The position numbers and the translations under genes are program-made. From NCBI GenBank assembly GCA_023213395.1, contig CM041465.1:19344001-19408000 (forward strand): a stretch of 64,000 nucleotides of DNA, written 5' to 3'. Positions 45,607-57,400 of this stretch are shown one piece after another. This DNA is from Cycas panzhihuaensis (taxonomy: Eukaryota > Cycadophyta). The notes beneath the pieces are model-generated. The model saw only the letters and a list, made by a program, of their open reading frames with translations. It made no database searches and was not told where the DNA came from. Position 1 is the stretch's first letter, and every line of letters begins with the position of its first letter.

Positions 45607-47572
45607 GGAATGAAGAAAAATCTCCTATCAATATCTCAGTTGAGTGAAAAGAAACTGAGAGTAATATTTGATGAAAATGGTCATTATTATATTTTGGATA
45701 TGAAAAAGAATGGTATTATAATTGTTGAAGGGGTAAAATGCAACAAACTCTATAAGTTTCTTTCTAACCCTCTATTACCTAACAAAGAACCCACTAAACC
45801 TATATCTAATGTAAACTCACTTACTGTGATAAGTAATGATGCTAATGAAATATAGCACTTGAAGTATGGGTATATCTCATATGATAGGTTAGAAAGATTA
45901 AAAAATTCAAAAATGGTGAGTGGTCTGCCTCATATTCTATTTAATTTATTTATATACAAAAGCTTTATAATGCATAAATAATAGAGGATTCCTTTTGCAA
46001 AAAGCACATGGTGAGCACAAACCAAATTAGATTTGGTTTACACTAATCTTTATGGTCCCTTTACGCTAGTTTCAATAAATGTTGCATTATATTTTCTAAA
46101 CTTCATTGATGATTTCTCTAGAAAAACATGGGTATATTTCTTGGTTAGCAAGTTAGAAGCACTTGATTATTTCAAAGAATTAAATCAAAAGTAGAATTAA
46201 AAAGTAGTAAAAAAACTAAGTATATTCATTCTGATGGAGGAGAAGAATATGTTCCCAAAGATTTCTTTTAGTTTTGTAAACTATATAAAATTTGTAGACA
46301 AGTCACAACTCCTTATAGACCACAGTGAAATGGTGTAACAAAGAGAGAATGAATAGAATAATTTTAGAAATATATAGATGCTTGTTGAATGACAAGGAAA
46401 TCAAAAAATGATCATAGGAAGAAGTGGTAAATATAGTTGTGTAGCTAATCAACAAGAGTCCAACTCAAACACTAGATAATGTGACACCTAAAGAAGCATG
46501 GACTAGACATAAACCAGATGTAAGTCATCTCAAAGCCTTTGGTTGTAAAGCTTATATATACATTCTATATAAAAAAGAACTAAGCTAGATAGCAAAAGCA
46601 TATAATATATAATAGTTGGGTATAGTAATCCTCAAAAGCATACAGGTGTCTTGACCCAAAAATAAATAAGTTATAAGTTATTAGAGATGTGATATTTAAT
46701 GAAGAGGTAAAGCACACCAAAATAAAGTATTAGCAAATAGACATAGATGACAAAAATATGAATATAGTCCAACCAAATGAGGAATCTATAATTACTTTAG
46801 AAGATGTTGAATCTAGAAGTGAAACTTTAGATCAAAAGACATCTGATATCAATAAAATAAGTGATCTTGACACTACTCAAGAAGAAGAAGAATAGAGACC
46901 AGAGTACGAGAAAAACTCTAGAAAGGTACCAAAATGATATCTAAAAACCCTTAAAGAAATAAAAGGAGAAGTGTTTGAACACAAAATAAGATCTCAAAAA
47001 CCACAGGCATTAGTTTGTTCTATTGAACGAAACACATTCAAAGAAACAAATAAGTTCCAAATACGAAGAATAGTAATGGATGCAGAAATAGAAGCTATTT
47101 ATAAGAATGAAACTTGGGACTTAGTTGAACTTCTAAAGGATAAACCCATTGTAAATTATAAATGGGTATATAGAATAAAAGAAAAAATAAATAGAGAAAT
47201 TAGAAAGTACAAAGATAGGTTGGTGGAAAAAGGGTATACACAAACTATTGGAATTAGCTATGAAGAAACATTCTCACCAATTTAGAAATTAAGCACTATG
47301 AGAATAGTAATTCCAATTACTACTTAACAAGGATGGAAAATTTACTAGATGGATGTAAAAAGTGCCTTTTTCTAACTAGATACCTTTGAGAAGAAGTTTA
47401 TATGAACCAACCCAAAGGATACATAGAAGTCAGTGAAGAAAATTCAGTCTGCAAACTTAAAAAAGCATTATATAAACTCAAGCAAGCACTAAGAGCCTGG
47501 TATACCAAATTAGATAAATATCTTATCTAAAATGGCTTTCATAGGTGTGGATTAAATCATAGTCTATATGTA
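45607..47572 (+). pseudogene. Element B pol: integrase and first half of RT
   Basis: Resumes at GMKKNLLSISQLSEKK (pre-integrase), with an open frame to 45855. The integrase core includes TKLDLVYTNLYGPF (46025; Asp now Asn), SDGGEEYV near 46230 and NGVTKRE at 46329-46346, where the catalytic Glu is Lys. RT starts at about 47070 with EIEAIYKNETWDLVEL, NYKWVYRIKE and YEETFSPI, and continues out of frame to L-Y-x-L-K-Q-A near 47470. It is broken at 47572 by the LINE. A stretch at 46740-46900 is an acidic linker between integrase and RT. Confidence 0.82.
47554..47572 (+). repeat. LINE target-site duplication, left copy
   Basis: AAATCATAGTCTATATGTA, 19 bp. The right copy at 53936-53954 differs at one base. 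The bottom strand at the nick reads GATTT/AAT, compatible with an L1 endonuclease site. Confidence 0.9.
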
Positions 47573-47781
47573 GCAGGCGATTCTCGAAGGAAAACGACAG
47601 GTGATTCTCAGAGGCTATTCTATAAGCTCTAGTAGCTAGGGTTAGTCAGAATCGAGGGTAGAGGAGGGGGGGTAGCCCCCCATATGCGTTGGCCTGATGG
47701 CGTGATGGTTCTGTTTGCATTGGAGCCAGTCGGGAGTCTCTTAGCTAGGGTATCGAGGAGGTAAAACGCACGGTATGGAGC
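47573..47781 (+). other. LINE 5' untranslated region
   Basis: About 210 bp. A short imperfect direct repeat opens it (CAGGCGATTCTCGAAGG and CAGGTGATTCTCAGAGG). No internal promoter element could be identified by eye. Confidence 0.6.
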
Positions 47782-49583
47782 ATGGAGGGAGAGGTGAGCA
47801 GGGTTAGCAGTCGCCCAGCACAGGAAGGCAGAACCAAAGGGAAGCATAGAGGCGTGTTTGTGCTGAAAGTGGAGAGTCCGGTCTCCTCTCAAGTTTCTGG
47901 CGAGCTCCACGCACAGGATAGCGGCCCTACCAAGGGTTTCACAGTTTTTAGAGCCTCAGTTAAAGGCAGATTCTTGCTCATCCAGGCCTGGATATCTAGA
48001 TCTGCTAAGAGTCAAGAGGCTTGGCAAAGTGAAGACAGATGTTTTATGGTGAGTCTTAGCTTTCTGTAATTGGTTCAGTTTTTGTTAGTCTTTCTCTATA
48101 TGATGCAGATAGACCAGAACCAGTCTTAGTCCCCTCCCACGGGGAGAACTTACCTCGACGCATTAAGAACTGGAAACTATGAGGAACATGAAATCATCCC
48201 GGTTAAAACTGGAAACATATATAAATTATGGATACTGAAAGAAGTAACCGAAAAAACCATACAGTATTGGGAGCATAGCCTGGTGGGTAGGTTTTCGGGT
48301 CCCAGGCCAGGTTTGGATACCATAAGAGAGTGGATTAGAAATAAATGGAAGACCAGAAACCCTGTCCAAGTCATAGATATGCCCAAAGGATGCGTCCTTT
48401 TTAGATTTTTAAATCAGGAGGATATGGTCCCCATCCTTCTAAAGTCTCATTGGATGTTTGGAAGGAAGGCCATGTCATTAGAGAAATGGCACTCTGACTT
48501 TGATCCGGGCACCCCTGTGGTTAAACAAGCTTCGGTGTGGGTTCAACTTCCTGGGCCCCCCCTACACTTTTGGAACTCGGAGATGGTTAAAGGGGCGGCC
48601 AGATTGATTGGGCCACTTTTAGCCCTGGATTCAGCCACAATGCATAGATCTAGACTAATGAATGCCAGATTTTGTGTTCTGGCAAAGTTAGATAGCGAAC
48701 TCCCAGTTGAGGTGGAGATTGAATAATGGCAGATCTATCATCCAAGGTTTATTTTATGAGGTGGAGGGCTTCAGGTGCACAAAATGTAAGAGTAGGGGGC
48801 ATCTCCCCTTCTAATGCTTAGGAGTTCCTTAGGGGGAGGCCGATCAGGTGTCAAGGAAGGAGGAGAATGAAGAAGAAAGAGCAGAAGAAGGATCAGGTAA
48901 GGTGGTTTGTAGAGAGGCAGATGTTGTGAGAACCGAGACATCTAGGTCGCCCGATGCTCCTGTTCCTGCTCGCAGTGTGAAGTATATGATTGGTGAGAAG
49001 GTTACTGCTCCGGCTATTCCCTCAGCTAGTATGGTGGTCGGGGGTAAGGATCGGGTGGTACTTGAGCCCAGAACGGAATCTAGTTCAGGTTTTGGTGATG
49101 CTCAGGCCCAAGCCCCATGTGAGGATGAGGGATGGGTAGCAAAGGTACATAAAGATCAACCTGTGGAGCCGGGGCGAGTGCAAGGGGATGGAGTTTCTCA
49201 TCTTTGCTAAAGAGTCAGCTTTGGATGGGCTTGCTAAGAACATAAATTGGGATTTAGAGGATTACTTATCTGAGCCTGAGGAAGGAGGCCCAAGAGAACT
49301 GAATCAAGAGGTGTGATAGGTGGGTATTGTAGCCGAAGGAAGAGCAGTATCCAAAGGAGTAGAAGTAGAAAAAGGAGGAGGAGCATGTAAATGGGTTTCA
49401 AAAAGTAACACATCAGAAGTGAGGAGGGCACCAGATTATGGGATAGCGAAGAAGGTGGAAAGACCCCCTAAAAAGGCTACTAGAGAGAAAGAAACTCAGG
49501 CCCAAATAGATATGGGCTTTCAGAGCACGTTAAAAGAGGGGGGAGTGTTAGATGGTCCTAACCTCAGGAGCAGGAAAGGTTGA
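47782..49583 (+). pseudogene. LINE ORF1: DUF4283-type RNA-binding protein with zinc knuckle
   Basis: Starts at ATG 47782. An N-terminal segment runs to 48069. After two stops in the same frame the DUF4283-like core follows (about 48200-48726): GNYEEHEIIPVKTGNIYKL, WIRNKWKTRNPVQV, GCVLFRFLNQEDMVPILLKS, KWHSDFDPGTP and VWVQLPGPPLHFW. One shift near 48726-48776 leads to the knuckle CTKCKSRGHLPF-stop-C (CX2CX4HX4C) at 48776-48817. A variable acidic/basic tail continues in two further frames to 49583. ORF1 would coat the LINE RNA. In plant L1s this DUF4283 plus zinc-knuckle layout replaces the coiled coil of animal L1 ORF1. Confidence 0.82.
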
Positions 49584-49601
49584 GGAGAGGTTCGGCTCTT
49601 C

Positions 49602-52600
49602 ATGAAGGTCCTTTCGTGGAACATTAGGGGGTTAAACGCCCCATCTAAGTAGAGAGTGGTCAGAGAACTAAGGATTAGGATTGATCCGGATCTTGTTCTC
49701 CTGCAGGAAACCAAATTGGAACAGATAAAGGAAACATAGGTGCTCAATAAGATCTGGAGAAAAGGTGAGAGGAATACATATGCAGGATCGGAGGGCTCTA
49801 GGGGGCTGGTCTCTCTCTGGAATCCAAAAAGATGGAGAGGTTATAAGATGTGCAAGTCCAAGCATTTCATAACCATTGGTTTGGTCAGTCTATTGACTAA
49901 CAAGGAGTACTAGATTACCAATGTCTATGCCCCCACGTCGGTTGAGGGCAGGAGGAGGTTGTGGGAGAGACTGGTGGAGACCCACAAAGATTGGGGAGGA
50001 CCCTGGTTGGTGGGGGGGGATTTCAACTCCCCCCTGAGTCCAGATGAGAAGAAGGGGGGGTAAGGAGGGTGGACTAGAAGTATGTCTGATCTAGGTGTGT
50101 TCTTGCAATCGAGGGGTTTGATAGACGTGCCCCTTAGAGGTGCTAGGTTCACTTGGTCTAACAGGAGATTAGGTCATAACCACATACAATGCATATTGGA
50201 CAGGATGTTAATAAATTATGAGTGGGCCTGTCATTTTGAGGGTGTAAGGTTGGATGCTCTGCCGAAGTCTGGGTTAGACCATTCACCTCTTGTCCTAGAG
50301 GGGTCCATTCCGGATTTCCATAAAGGGGCTCTATTTCGTTTTGAACTCATGTGGTAGAAACATCCAGATCTGAGGGAGAGAATCTGGGATTGGTGGGGTG
50401 TCCAGGTTCAGGGTTGCACCATGTACAGGTTTTCGAAGAAATTGAATTGGATCAAGCAATAAATTAAGGTCTGGAACAGGGAGGTTTTTGGAAATATCTT
50501 CGAGAATAAGGGTGATCTGTTGGGGGAGCTCAAAGAGATCGAGGATAGGATCCAGACCGAAGGACAATCCCAGGAGCTGGATAACAAGGAGTGATCCACT
50601 TCCAGGAAACTTGAGGAGGTGTTGGAAAAGGAGGAAATCTTCTAGAAGCAGAAGTCCAGAGAGCAGTGGATTAGGGAGGGGGATAGAAATGCTAGGTTCT
50701 TCCACGTTTCTACTATGAGACATAGGGCCCATAACAAGATCAATAAAATTCGTAGCAGGACTAGGGAGGTGTATGAGGCCAAGGATCAGATTAGTGGTAT
50801 TGCGATGGATTACTTCAAAGAGCTATACACAGAGCCAGGCTGCCAGGACCCTGCCCTTAGGGCAGCCCTCTTGCAATATATCCCGAGAGTGATCTCGAAG
50901 GCCCTCAATAAAAAATTGACAGACCCCTTTACTCAGGAGGAGGTGGAGAAGGCTGTATTTAAGATGGGGAGGGATAAGGCCCCAGGTCTGGATGGATTCC
51001 CTCCTGGATTTTTCCAAGAATATTGGGAGATAATCAAGGATGACCTGATGCTGACGCTTAATGAATTCTGCTTAAGATGGACAATTTTGAAGGAGTGGCA
51101 GGCTACCTTCTTGGCCTTGATTCCGAAGAAGGAGGGAGTGGAAGTCATGGAAGACTTCAGACCTATCAGTTTGTGCAATTTCAAATACAAGATATTGTCC
51201 AAAGTGCTAGCAAACTGCCTGAGGGAGACCTTACTGGTGGTTATTTCTCCAAATCAAGATGGTTTTGTGAAAGGCAGACAAATCTCGGATGGTATTATTA
51301 CCGTCCATGAAACCTTGCACTCGATGCTCCATCGTAAGGAAGTGGGCATGATAATCAAAATAAACATGTCTAAAGCCTATGATAGCGTGGCGTGGGACTA
51401 TCTTCTAGATTGCCTCGTGGCGTTTGGCTTCGGGGAGGTTTGGAGAGACTGGATGAGATGCTGTGTATCCAGAGTTTCTTTCTCGGTGTTGATAAATGGT
51501 AGGTCGACTCCTTTTTTTAAAGGGTCGAGGGGTTTGAGGCAAGGTGACCCCCTCTCCCCTTTCTTATTCATTATCATGGCCGAAATGCTAGGTAGGGCTA
51601 CTTTGGAGGCCCAGTGATTAGGGAGGCTTTCTAGTTTGAGAGCTACTTCCAACCTTGAAAATATTGTGCTCCATCAGTTTATAGATAACATTTTTTTGTG
51701 CAGGGCCTCCCTGGAGAAGGCTAGGGTTTTAAAATCGGGCCTTCAGGTTTATGAAAAGGCTACAAATCAGAAAATCAATTTGGACAAAAGCTCAGCTTTC
51801 TTTATCAACACTGCGGAGGGGCAGCAAAGAAGAATATGCAAGATCTTGGAGATGGCCAGGGGCCTCCTCCCCAGTTCTTATCTCGGTATGCCCCTATTTG
51901 TGGGCAGGATGGGGAAGAATTTATGGGATCCAGTAGTGAGCAGATTCAATAGGAAGTTAGCGGGATGGAAAGGGGCTCTTCTCAGCTGGGCTGGGAAAAT
52001 TTAACTTGTGGTGGCCTCCTTGCAGAGTATTCTGGTCTATCAGATGACGGTCTTTAAGATGCCTAGTAAGGTTATATCCACTCTAGAGGGAATCATGAAG
52101 AGATTTCTTTGGTCAGGTGCCGAAGAAAAAAGGAGATTCCACCTTATGTCGTGGGAGAGGGTCTGTAAGACAAAGTGGGCAGGGGGTCTCAGTGTAAGAA
52201 GGCTGGGTTTTTTTAATGAGGCCCTCCTGGCAAAGATGGGGTGGAGACTCATTAAAGAAGCTGAAGCGATCTGGGGGAAAATCATTGCCAGGAAGTATTT
52301 GGGGGACAACCACTTTTTGCTGGAAGAGGGGCATTGCTATGATGGCTCCCTGATATGGAGGGCCATTAGGTCCACGAGGTCCCTCCTCCGCAAAGGTATG
52401 AGATGGAAGCTGGGGGATGGTGAAAGCATTAAGTTCTGGGAAGATAGATGGTGCGGTCACTCCAAATTAGAGGAGTTGCCTAATATTGGTAACTTGAAGA
52501 GGGAAAGCGTAATCCGCTACGGCTCGTTAGTCAAAGATTACTGGGTAGGGCAAGGTAAGGAGAGGAGATGGAGATCTTTTGAGGATCTGCTTGGCCTGGA

Positions 52601-53795
52601 GGAGGAAACTCAAAGAGTGAAGGAGATCTTAGGGAACCAGTATATACTGAAGCGGTCAGATCCAGATACGCTGGTATGGCCCCTCTCGTCTTCGGGCTTA
52701 TATTCGGTGAAAGATGGTTATAATCTAAGGATGAGCAGGGAGGGATGGGCCAGGAACGATGTTCTAGTTGGGGTCTGGAAGTTAGGAATCCTTCCTAAAA
52801 TTGCTACTTTTTTGTGGTTATGCCTCCAAAATAAATTACTTACCCTGGATAATCTTTCGAAAATGGGTATTCATTTGGCTAGCAGATGTGCACTATGCAT
52901 GAGGGAAGTTGAAACCCTGGATCACCTAAGTATTCATTGTCCCTACTCGGTGTGCATTTGGAGTAACTTTTGGTCTGAGTTGGGGATAGCCTGGGTATCA
53001 TCAAGATCCTTTAAAGATCAATGGATAGCTTGGGTCCCCCCTTTCAAGAGCAAAACCCTTATCAAACTTTGGAAGATGATCCTTCCGGTTGGCTCATGGT
53101 ATATTTGGAAAGAACAAAACAGGAGGATTTTCGAGGGAAGGGAGAAGGACTGCCTGACCCTTCTGGGGGAGATAAGAAAGGGCATTACAGAAATGTTGGT
53201 TATGCCTAAAGGGGATAGGATTCCAAAAAGGGAAGAAGGTGTCTTAAAAGAGTGGGGATTTGACCCCCAGAGGGGGGCCGGGGAGAGGTGCAGGGATGTT
53301 AAATGGCAGCCTCCAGACATTTTATGGGGGAAAGTGAATTTTGATGGAGCGGCCAAGGGTAACCCCAGTGAGGCGGGTGGGGGTGGCCTATGTAGGGATC
53401 ACGGAGGTAACTTGAGATGGGATTTTGCAGAGTACTTAGGCATCCAAACGAACTAGAAGGCCGAGGTGCGGGCGATGCTGAGAGCGATAACTTTGCTGGA
53501 CGAGGAGGATCCTCAAAAGGTGGTCATAGAGGGTGACTCAATGTATGTGATTAGATGCTTGAGGGGGGAAGCGGAACCTGGATGAGACAATGTAGATATT
53601 TTTAGGGATGTTCAGGATATCTTGAGATCTCAAGTGGGTGTTCAGATTCAGCATACTTTCAGGGAAGGGAACTCGGCAGCAGATTGGCTGGCAAACTGGG
53701 CTGTGTCAAACAAAAGAACAAAAGTTTGGAAAGAGGAATACCCGGAGGAGTTTCTGAGAGGCCGTAGTGAAGCACATGTAGGGGAGGGAGACTGA
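49602..53795 (+). pseudogene. LINE ORF2: endonuclease, reverse transcriptase, zf-RVT, RNase H
   Basis: 1397 codons in one unbroken register with about 12 in-frame stops. Endonuclease: VLSWNIRGLN (start), LLQETKLEQ, VGGDFNSPLSPDE and SGLDHSPLVL, with its key N, E, D and H residues visible. RT about 50700-51700: [61 protein letters not shown]. The catalytic F-x-D-D reads FIDN, the second Asp being Asn (51687-51689). A zf-RVT segment lies near 52890-52950 (CALCMREVETLDHLSIHC). RNase H at 53337-53690 has D (53343), E (53463), D (53535) and D (53682) all present. Most stops sit at likely Trp, Gln or Arg codons. Confidence 0.92.
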
Positions 53796-53935
53796 GTAGG
53801 TTGAGTGATTTTATTTGGGCTAGACCATGGGCTTGTCATGGTCATCTTTGCTGAGCTGGTTGGCCTTGTTGTACAGGGTATGGGGACCCAATTAAAACCC
53901 CGGTAATATCATTTTTTACCATATCAAAAAGAAAA
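53796..53935 (+). other. LINE 3' untranslated region and A-rich tail
   Basis: 140 bp ending CATATCAAAAAGAAAAAAA before the second target duplication. No canonical AATAAA is visible. Confidence 0.7.
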
Positions 53936-53954
53936 AAATCATAGACTATATGTA
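53936..53954 (+). repeat. LINE target-site duplication, right copy
   Basis: AAATCATAGACTATATGTA, 18 of 19 bases equal to 47554-47572. Confidence 0.9.
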
Positions 53955-54930
53955 AAAAATAATCAAGGTTTGATCTCCATTATAGTAGTGTACATAAATG
54001 ATATATTAATTATAAGAGATAATGTAGATTCAATTGTACTCATCAAAAAATAATTTAAAAAAAGTGTTTGAAATAACAGACCTTGGAATGTTGAATTACT
54101 ATTTGGGCATAGAAAGTAGACAAAATAACAACTCTATTATCTTGTCTCAATCTAAATACATCAAAAATGTACTAAAAAAGTTCAACATAGAAATTTGCAA
54201 TAGTGTAGTCATACCCATGGAGATTGGTTGTGTACGGAATGTTAAGCGGAAAGCACAACTTGTTAATGTAACCACATATAGACAACTGATTGGAAGCTTG
54301 ATCTATCTTACAATTATCAGACCAAACATCTCGTATGTAGTTGGCATGGTCTCTAATCCAAAGATACCTCATTGGAATGCTACAAAGAGAATTCTATGGT
54401 ATTTGAAAAGAACAACAAATCTTAGACTAGAATATATAAAAAATAGTAATATATAATTAATAGGGTTTTATGATTCTGATTGGGCAGGAGACACAATAGA
54501 TAGGAAATCAACATCAAGATATTGTTTCTTTCTAAGAACAACCTTAATATCCTAGAGAAACAAAAAATAACATATAATAGCCTTGTTTTTAACAAAAGCA
54601 TAGTACAAATTAGTAGTAAATATAGCATGTGAAGGAGTATAGATTAGCCAACTTCTAAAAGATCTTAGACAAGAACAAACAACACCAACTCAATTGTTTT
54701 ATGACAATCAAAGCACAATCAAGATGACAAAAAATGTAATACTACATGTAAGGACCAAACATATAGAAGTACATCATCATTTCATCAGATAAAAAGTTCA
54801 AAACAAAGAGATTAAACTTCTACATTATACTTCAGAAAACCAAGTTGTTGATGCCCTTATAAAACCCTTAAGTGGAGACAAATTTACCTCATTCTAAAAT
54901 AGGTTAGAAATTAAATAGATAAAGCACTAT
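53955..54930 (+). pseudogene. Element B pol: second half of RT and RNase H
   Basis: Directly continues the B frame after the LINE: IIVVYINDILII, where copia Y-x-D-D is YIND with Asn at 53997-53999 (a G-to-A change). An open stretch at 54034-54456 follows: ITDLGMLNYYLGIE, ILSQSKYIKNVLKKF, YRQLIGSLIYLT and ATKRILWYLKRT. The RNase H part reads FYDSDWAGDTIDRKSTS, FYDNQSTIKM and TKHIEVHHHFIR, ending near 54930. Five or so stops. Confidence 0.85.
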
Positions 54931-54937
54931 GAGAGGG
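54931..54937 (+). other. Element B polypurine tract
   Basis: GAGAGGG directly before the 3' LTR. Confidence 0.8.
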
Positions 54938-55155
54938 TGTTATAAGTAATGTTTTATCTAGGATATTCCTAACATACTTTGTAAAGATTAAAGTGTATTC
55001 AAAACACATTATGAGGGTCATATATCACTTCCTATTTCTCTCTCAAAATGATAAGTGGCAAGATCACATTGAGTGATTTCCATTTATCCCATACAAGATG
55101 TAATGTATTTATAGATTCATTTTTCATTAATGAAGTATTAAGAGTTCTTTTTACA
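54938..55155 (+). repeat. Element B 3' LTR
   Basis: 218 bp, TGTTATAAGTAAT...TTACA, paired with 35392-35609 and followed by TAATA. Confidence 0.92.
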
Positions 55156-55160
55156 TAATA

Positions 55161-55358
55161 ATCTTTCATTTTTATTTAATAGGCCTTAAATAGACAACAA
55201 AGGTCTCTTATATAGAATAACATTGGCCATATCAATAGACATATAATTCTATTGGTCAAACTAAGTGATCTATGCCCATAAAAGTTAATGGCTAGCATTA
55301 ACCACGAAGTTCCTTAGTCATATGCTAGTCGATAGATCCTACTAATACCAAATAGTCA
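55161..55358. other. Spacer between the two inverted H LTRs
   Basis: About 200 bp of AT-rich sequence with a small inverted CAATAGA...TCTATTG (near 55230-55256). It was contiguous with 35364-35386 before B inserted. No gene. Confidence 0.4.
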
Positions 55359-55528
55359 TGTAACACTTTTAGTATCCATTTGGTGTTATTTTAGTATCAT
55401 TTTCTATAATGTGTTTTATCTTGTTAATAGAAGAGACTTGATTTACTATAATAATGCTCTAATATTATGTCTTGTGAGCTTGTAAGTCAAGTATTTATGG
55501 AGAGTATCATGATGGAACCATCCTAAGT
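55359..55528 (+). repeat. H-plus LTR (about 170 bp)
   Basis: TGTAACACTTTTAG...ACCATCCTAAG. It aligns with the reverse complement of 35213-35363. Confidence 0.6.
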
Positions 55529-55548
55529 GGTATTAGAGTTTGGCTCAT
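55529..55548 (+). other. H-plus primer-binding site
   Basis: TGGTATTAGAGTTTGGCTC, Met-tRNA type, directly after the LTR. The H leader then runs to 55601, where Gyp-2 is inserted. Confidence 0.65.
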
Positions 55549-55601
55549 TGGTTCCATTTGAAGAAATAAGGTGCAATCCAAAGAGATTATGAAGATATAA
55601 T

Positions 55602-56891
55602 TGTTTCACCAAAACTTGGCCTCTTCATTTGTATTTGGATTATGTTGGTAAATCGGTGCATATTATATGGTTTTATTGATGATAATTGATGGATGTTGAT
55701 TGTATTTAATGGATTGGACCTTGTTTTGTTGAAATGATACATGAATTTTTATTGATGAAATGTAACGAATGATGATGTAGCTTGTATTCTTATTATTCCA
55801 TTGATGACATAAACTATGGTAACAAAGTTTTCTTTATGATCAACTTAACCTCATGTTTCTTTCAAAATTTATCATTTTTATCTTATTTTCAAGATTTCAC
55901 CCATGGTTTTATCATTTATCACTCTTTGGACCTACACTTAATGTATTTCACCTTATTTTAGGCTTGTTTACTATTTGATAAACTCATTTTGGTGATTTAA
56001 AGCTCATTAAATATCATTCTTCATTAGTTTTTTATCAAATTGTCACTTTATTGAAATCACATTTTTCACTCTATCAAAAATATGACCAATCATAGTTTTA
56101 GAACAAAGTCATGTTTTTGGTAGGTGAAAAACATGACTAATTATGTTTTTCACTATCATGCAACAAAAATTTAGGTAGATCACCAAAATTTTTGCATGTT
56201 GCCACCTAGATTTGATGGGATTTGATTCTCTTGACACCCATAAATGATAAGTAGTCATTGTTGATTATAAATTAAGGGAGAAGAAGTGATTTTTTCTCTA
56301 GTATTATAAGATTTTGTGAAGTTTTTAGAGATTTCTTAAGGACTACTACTATGACTTTAAAAACTTTTTTTTTTTAGGATTATTGGGTAAAATCTTGAAG
56401 AAGTTTTATTATTGTGTCACTATTACTTGATTGTTGATGGTCTGAGTTTCCATTTTCTTAAATCTTCATCAGTTTTATGCTTCAAACTTCTCTTGATTTA
56501 GTAAGATCTTTTCTATTGAGTTTTAGACTTATTTTATGGTGTTTTAAAGGTAATATTGGCTTAGAATCTTTTCTTTTCACTAGTTGATTATTGTCATACT
56601 CTCGTTTGGACTTTTAATACTAAAATATATGCTAAAAGGTCTACTCTTTGTGGGGTTACTTAAGGATAAACTAGGGTAGGGCATGGTCATCTCTCCACCA
56701 TACATCTAGCTATTCCTCCCCACTCTCTCATAGCCGTTTATATTTCGGTTGGATTGTTATTCTCTTCTGGTGTTGTTTAGCTCTAGTTTAGCCTCTTTGG
56801 ATTATTGATTCTTTCTTCTTTGATCTTACTTTGAAGGAAAGTGTGTGTGGGAAAGTTGGTCAAGTGAAGAGGAAATTACCATTCTAAGGCA
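55602..56891 (+). repeat. Gyp-2 5' LTR
   Basis: 1290 bp, TGTTTCACCAAAACTTGG...ATTCTAAGGCA, collinear with 10479-11754. The expected primer site beside its 3' end is not recognisable. A GTTGGGGACTTC stretch near 57133 could be a displaced remnant. Confidence 0.78.
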
Positions 56892-57400
56892 TTCTTTACA
56901 ATAGGAAAGAAATGTTTGTCTTGTATCTATGATTGCATGCACTTTTATTTTCAAGTTAGTCCTTTTAGTGTATCTACCACTCAAGTACCCCTTCATGCAT
57001 CACATACCATTGGATCTCATGGTGTTATGTCTTGCCCATTATCATCTAGTGTGTTTAATGTGATTTCCTCATTGTAGCATGTTTCTCACGCTCATTTACC
57101 ACATCCACATACTTTGGTAGGGTAATCACAATTGTTGGGGACTTCTAAGCCCATTTCTTCTTCATGTATTCTTAGGCCTAACCAACAACCTAACCCCTTC
57201 TACACCTTTAATTCAAGTTTCCAATAAAACCTTATCCCTCAAACCAATTATGTGGTTAACCCCACAACATGATTTGTTCCTCCTTCTACTTCTCCACTTC
57301 ATGATGTTTCACAATAACAATCATAATCTCAACAACTTATTTATTCATATATTCTTCATCCATCATTCTTAACTCAACGTCCTATTATGTTGAGGCCAAG
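56892..57400 (+). other. Gyp-2 leader
   Basis: About 0.5 kb, pyrimidine-rich, with no supported frame until gag-like sequence begins at about 57400. Confidence 0.5.

Larger units (their letters stand above)
47573..53935 (+). mobile_element. Full-length L1-type LINE inserted in element B
   Basis: 6363 bp between 19-bp target duplications. Order: 5' region about 210 bp, ORF1, ORF2 and a 3' end with a short A-rich tail (CAAAAAGAAAAAAA). It splits the RT frame of B. Its base composition is richer in G than that of the surrounding copia sequence. Decay is mainly in-frame stops with hardly any frameshifts, so it is younger than B but inactive. Confidence 0.93.
35392..55155 (+). mobile_element. Element B: Ty1/copia retrotransposon with nested insertions
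   Basis: Two 218 bp LTRs (35392-35609 and 54938-55155) align end to end. Perfect TAATA duplications lie at 35387-35391 and 55156-55160. The left LTR is followed by TGGTATCAAAGTAGGC (Met primer site) and the right is preceded by GAGAGGG (polypurine tract). B-derived sequence is gag 36353-about 36840, then pol at 45607-47572 and 53955-54930. Between these lie the A/C insertion and the LINE. The second half of B gag and its protease are missing at the A/C junction, so that event also deleted host element sequence. Confidence 0.9.

Noticed and set aside
49234-53356. Minus-strand open frames opposite LINE ORF1/ORF2
   Set aside because: They are complements of well-supported LINE domains and have no independent resemblance.
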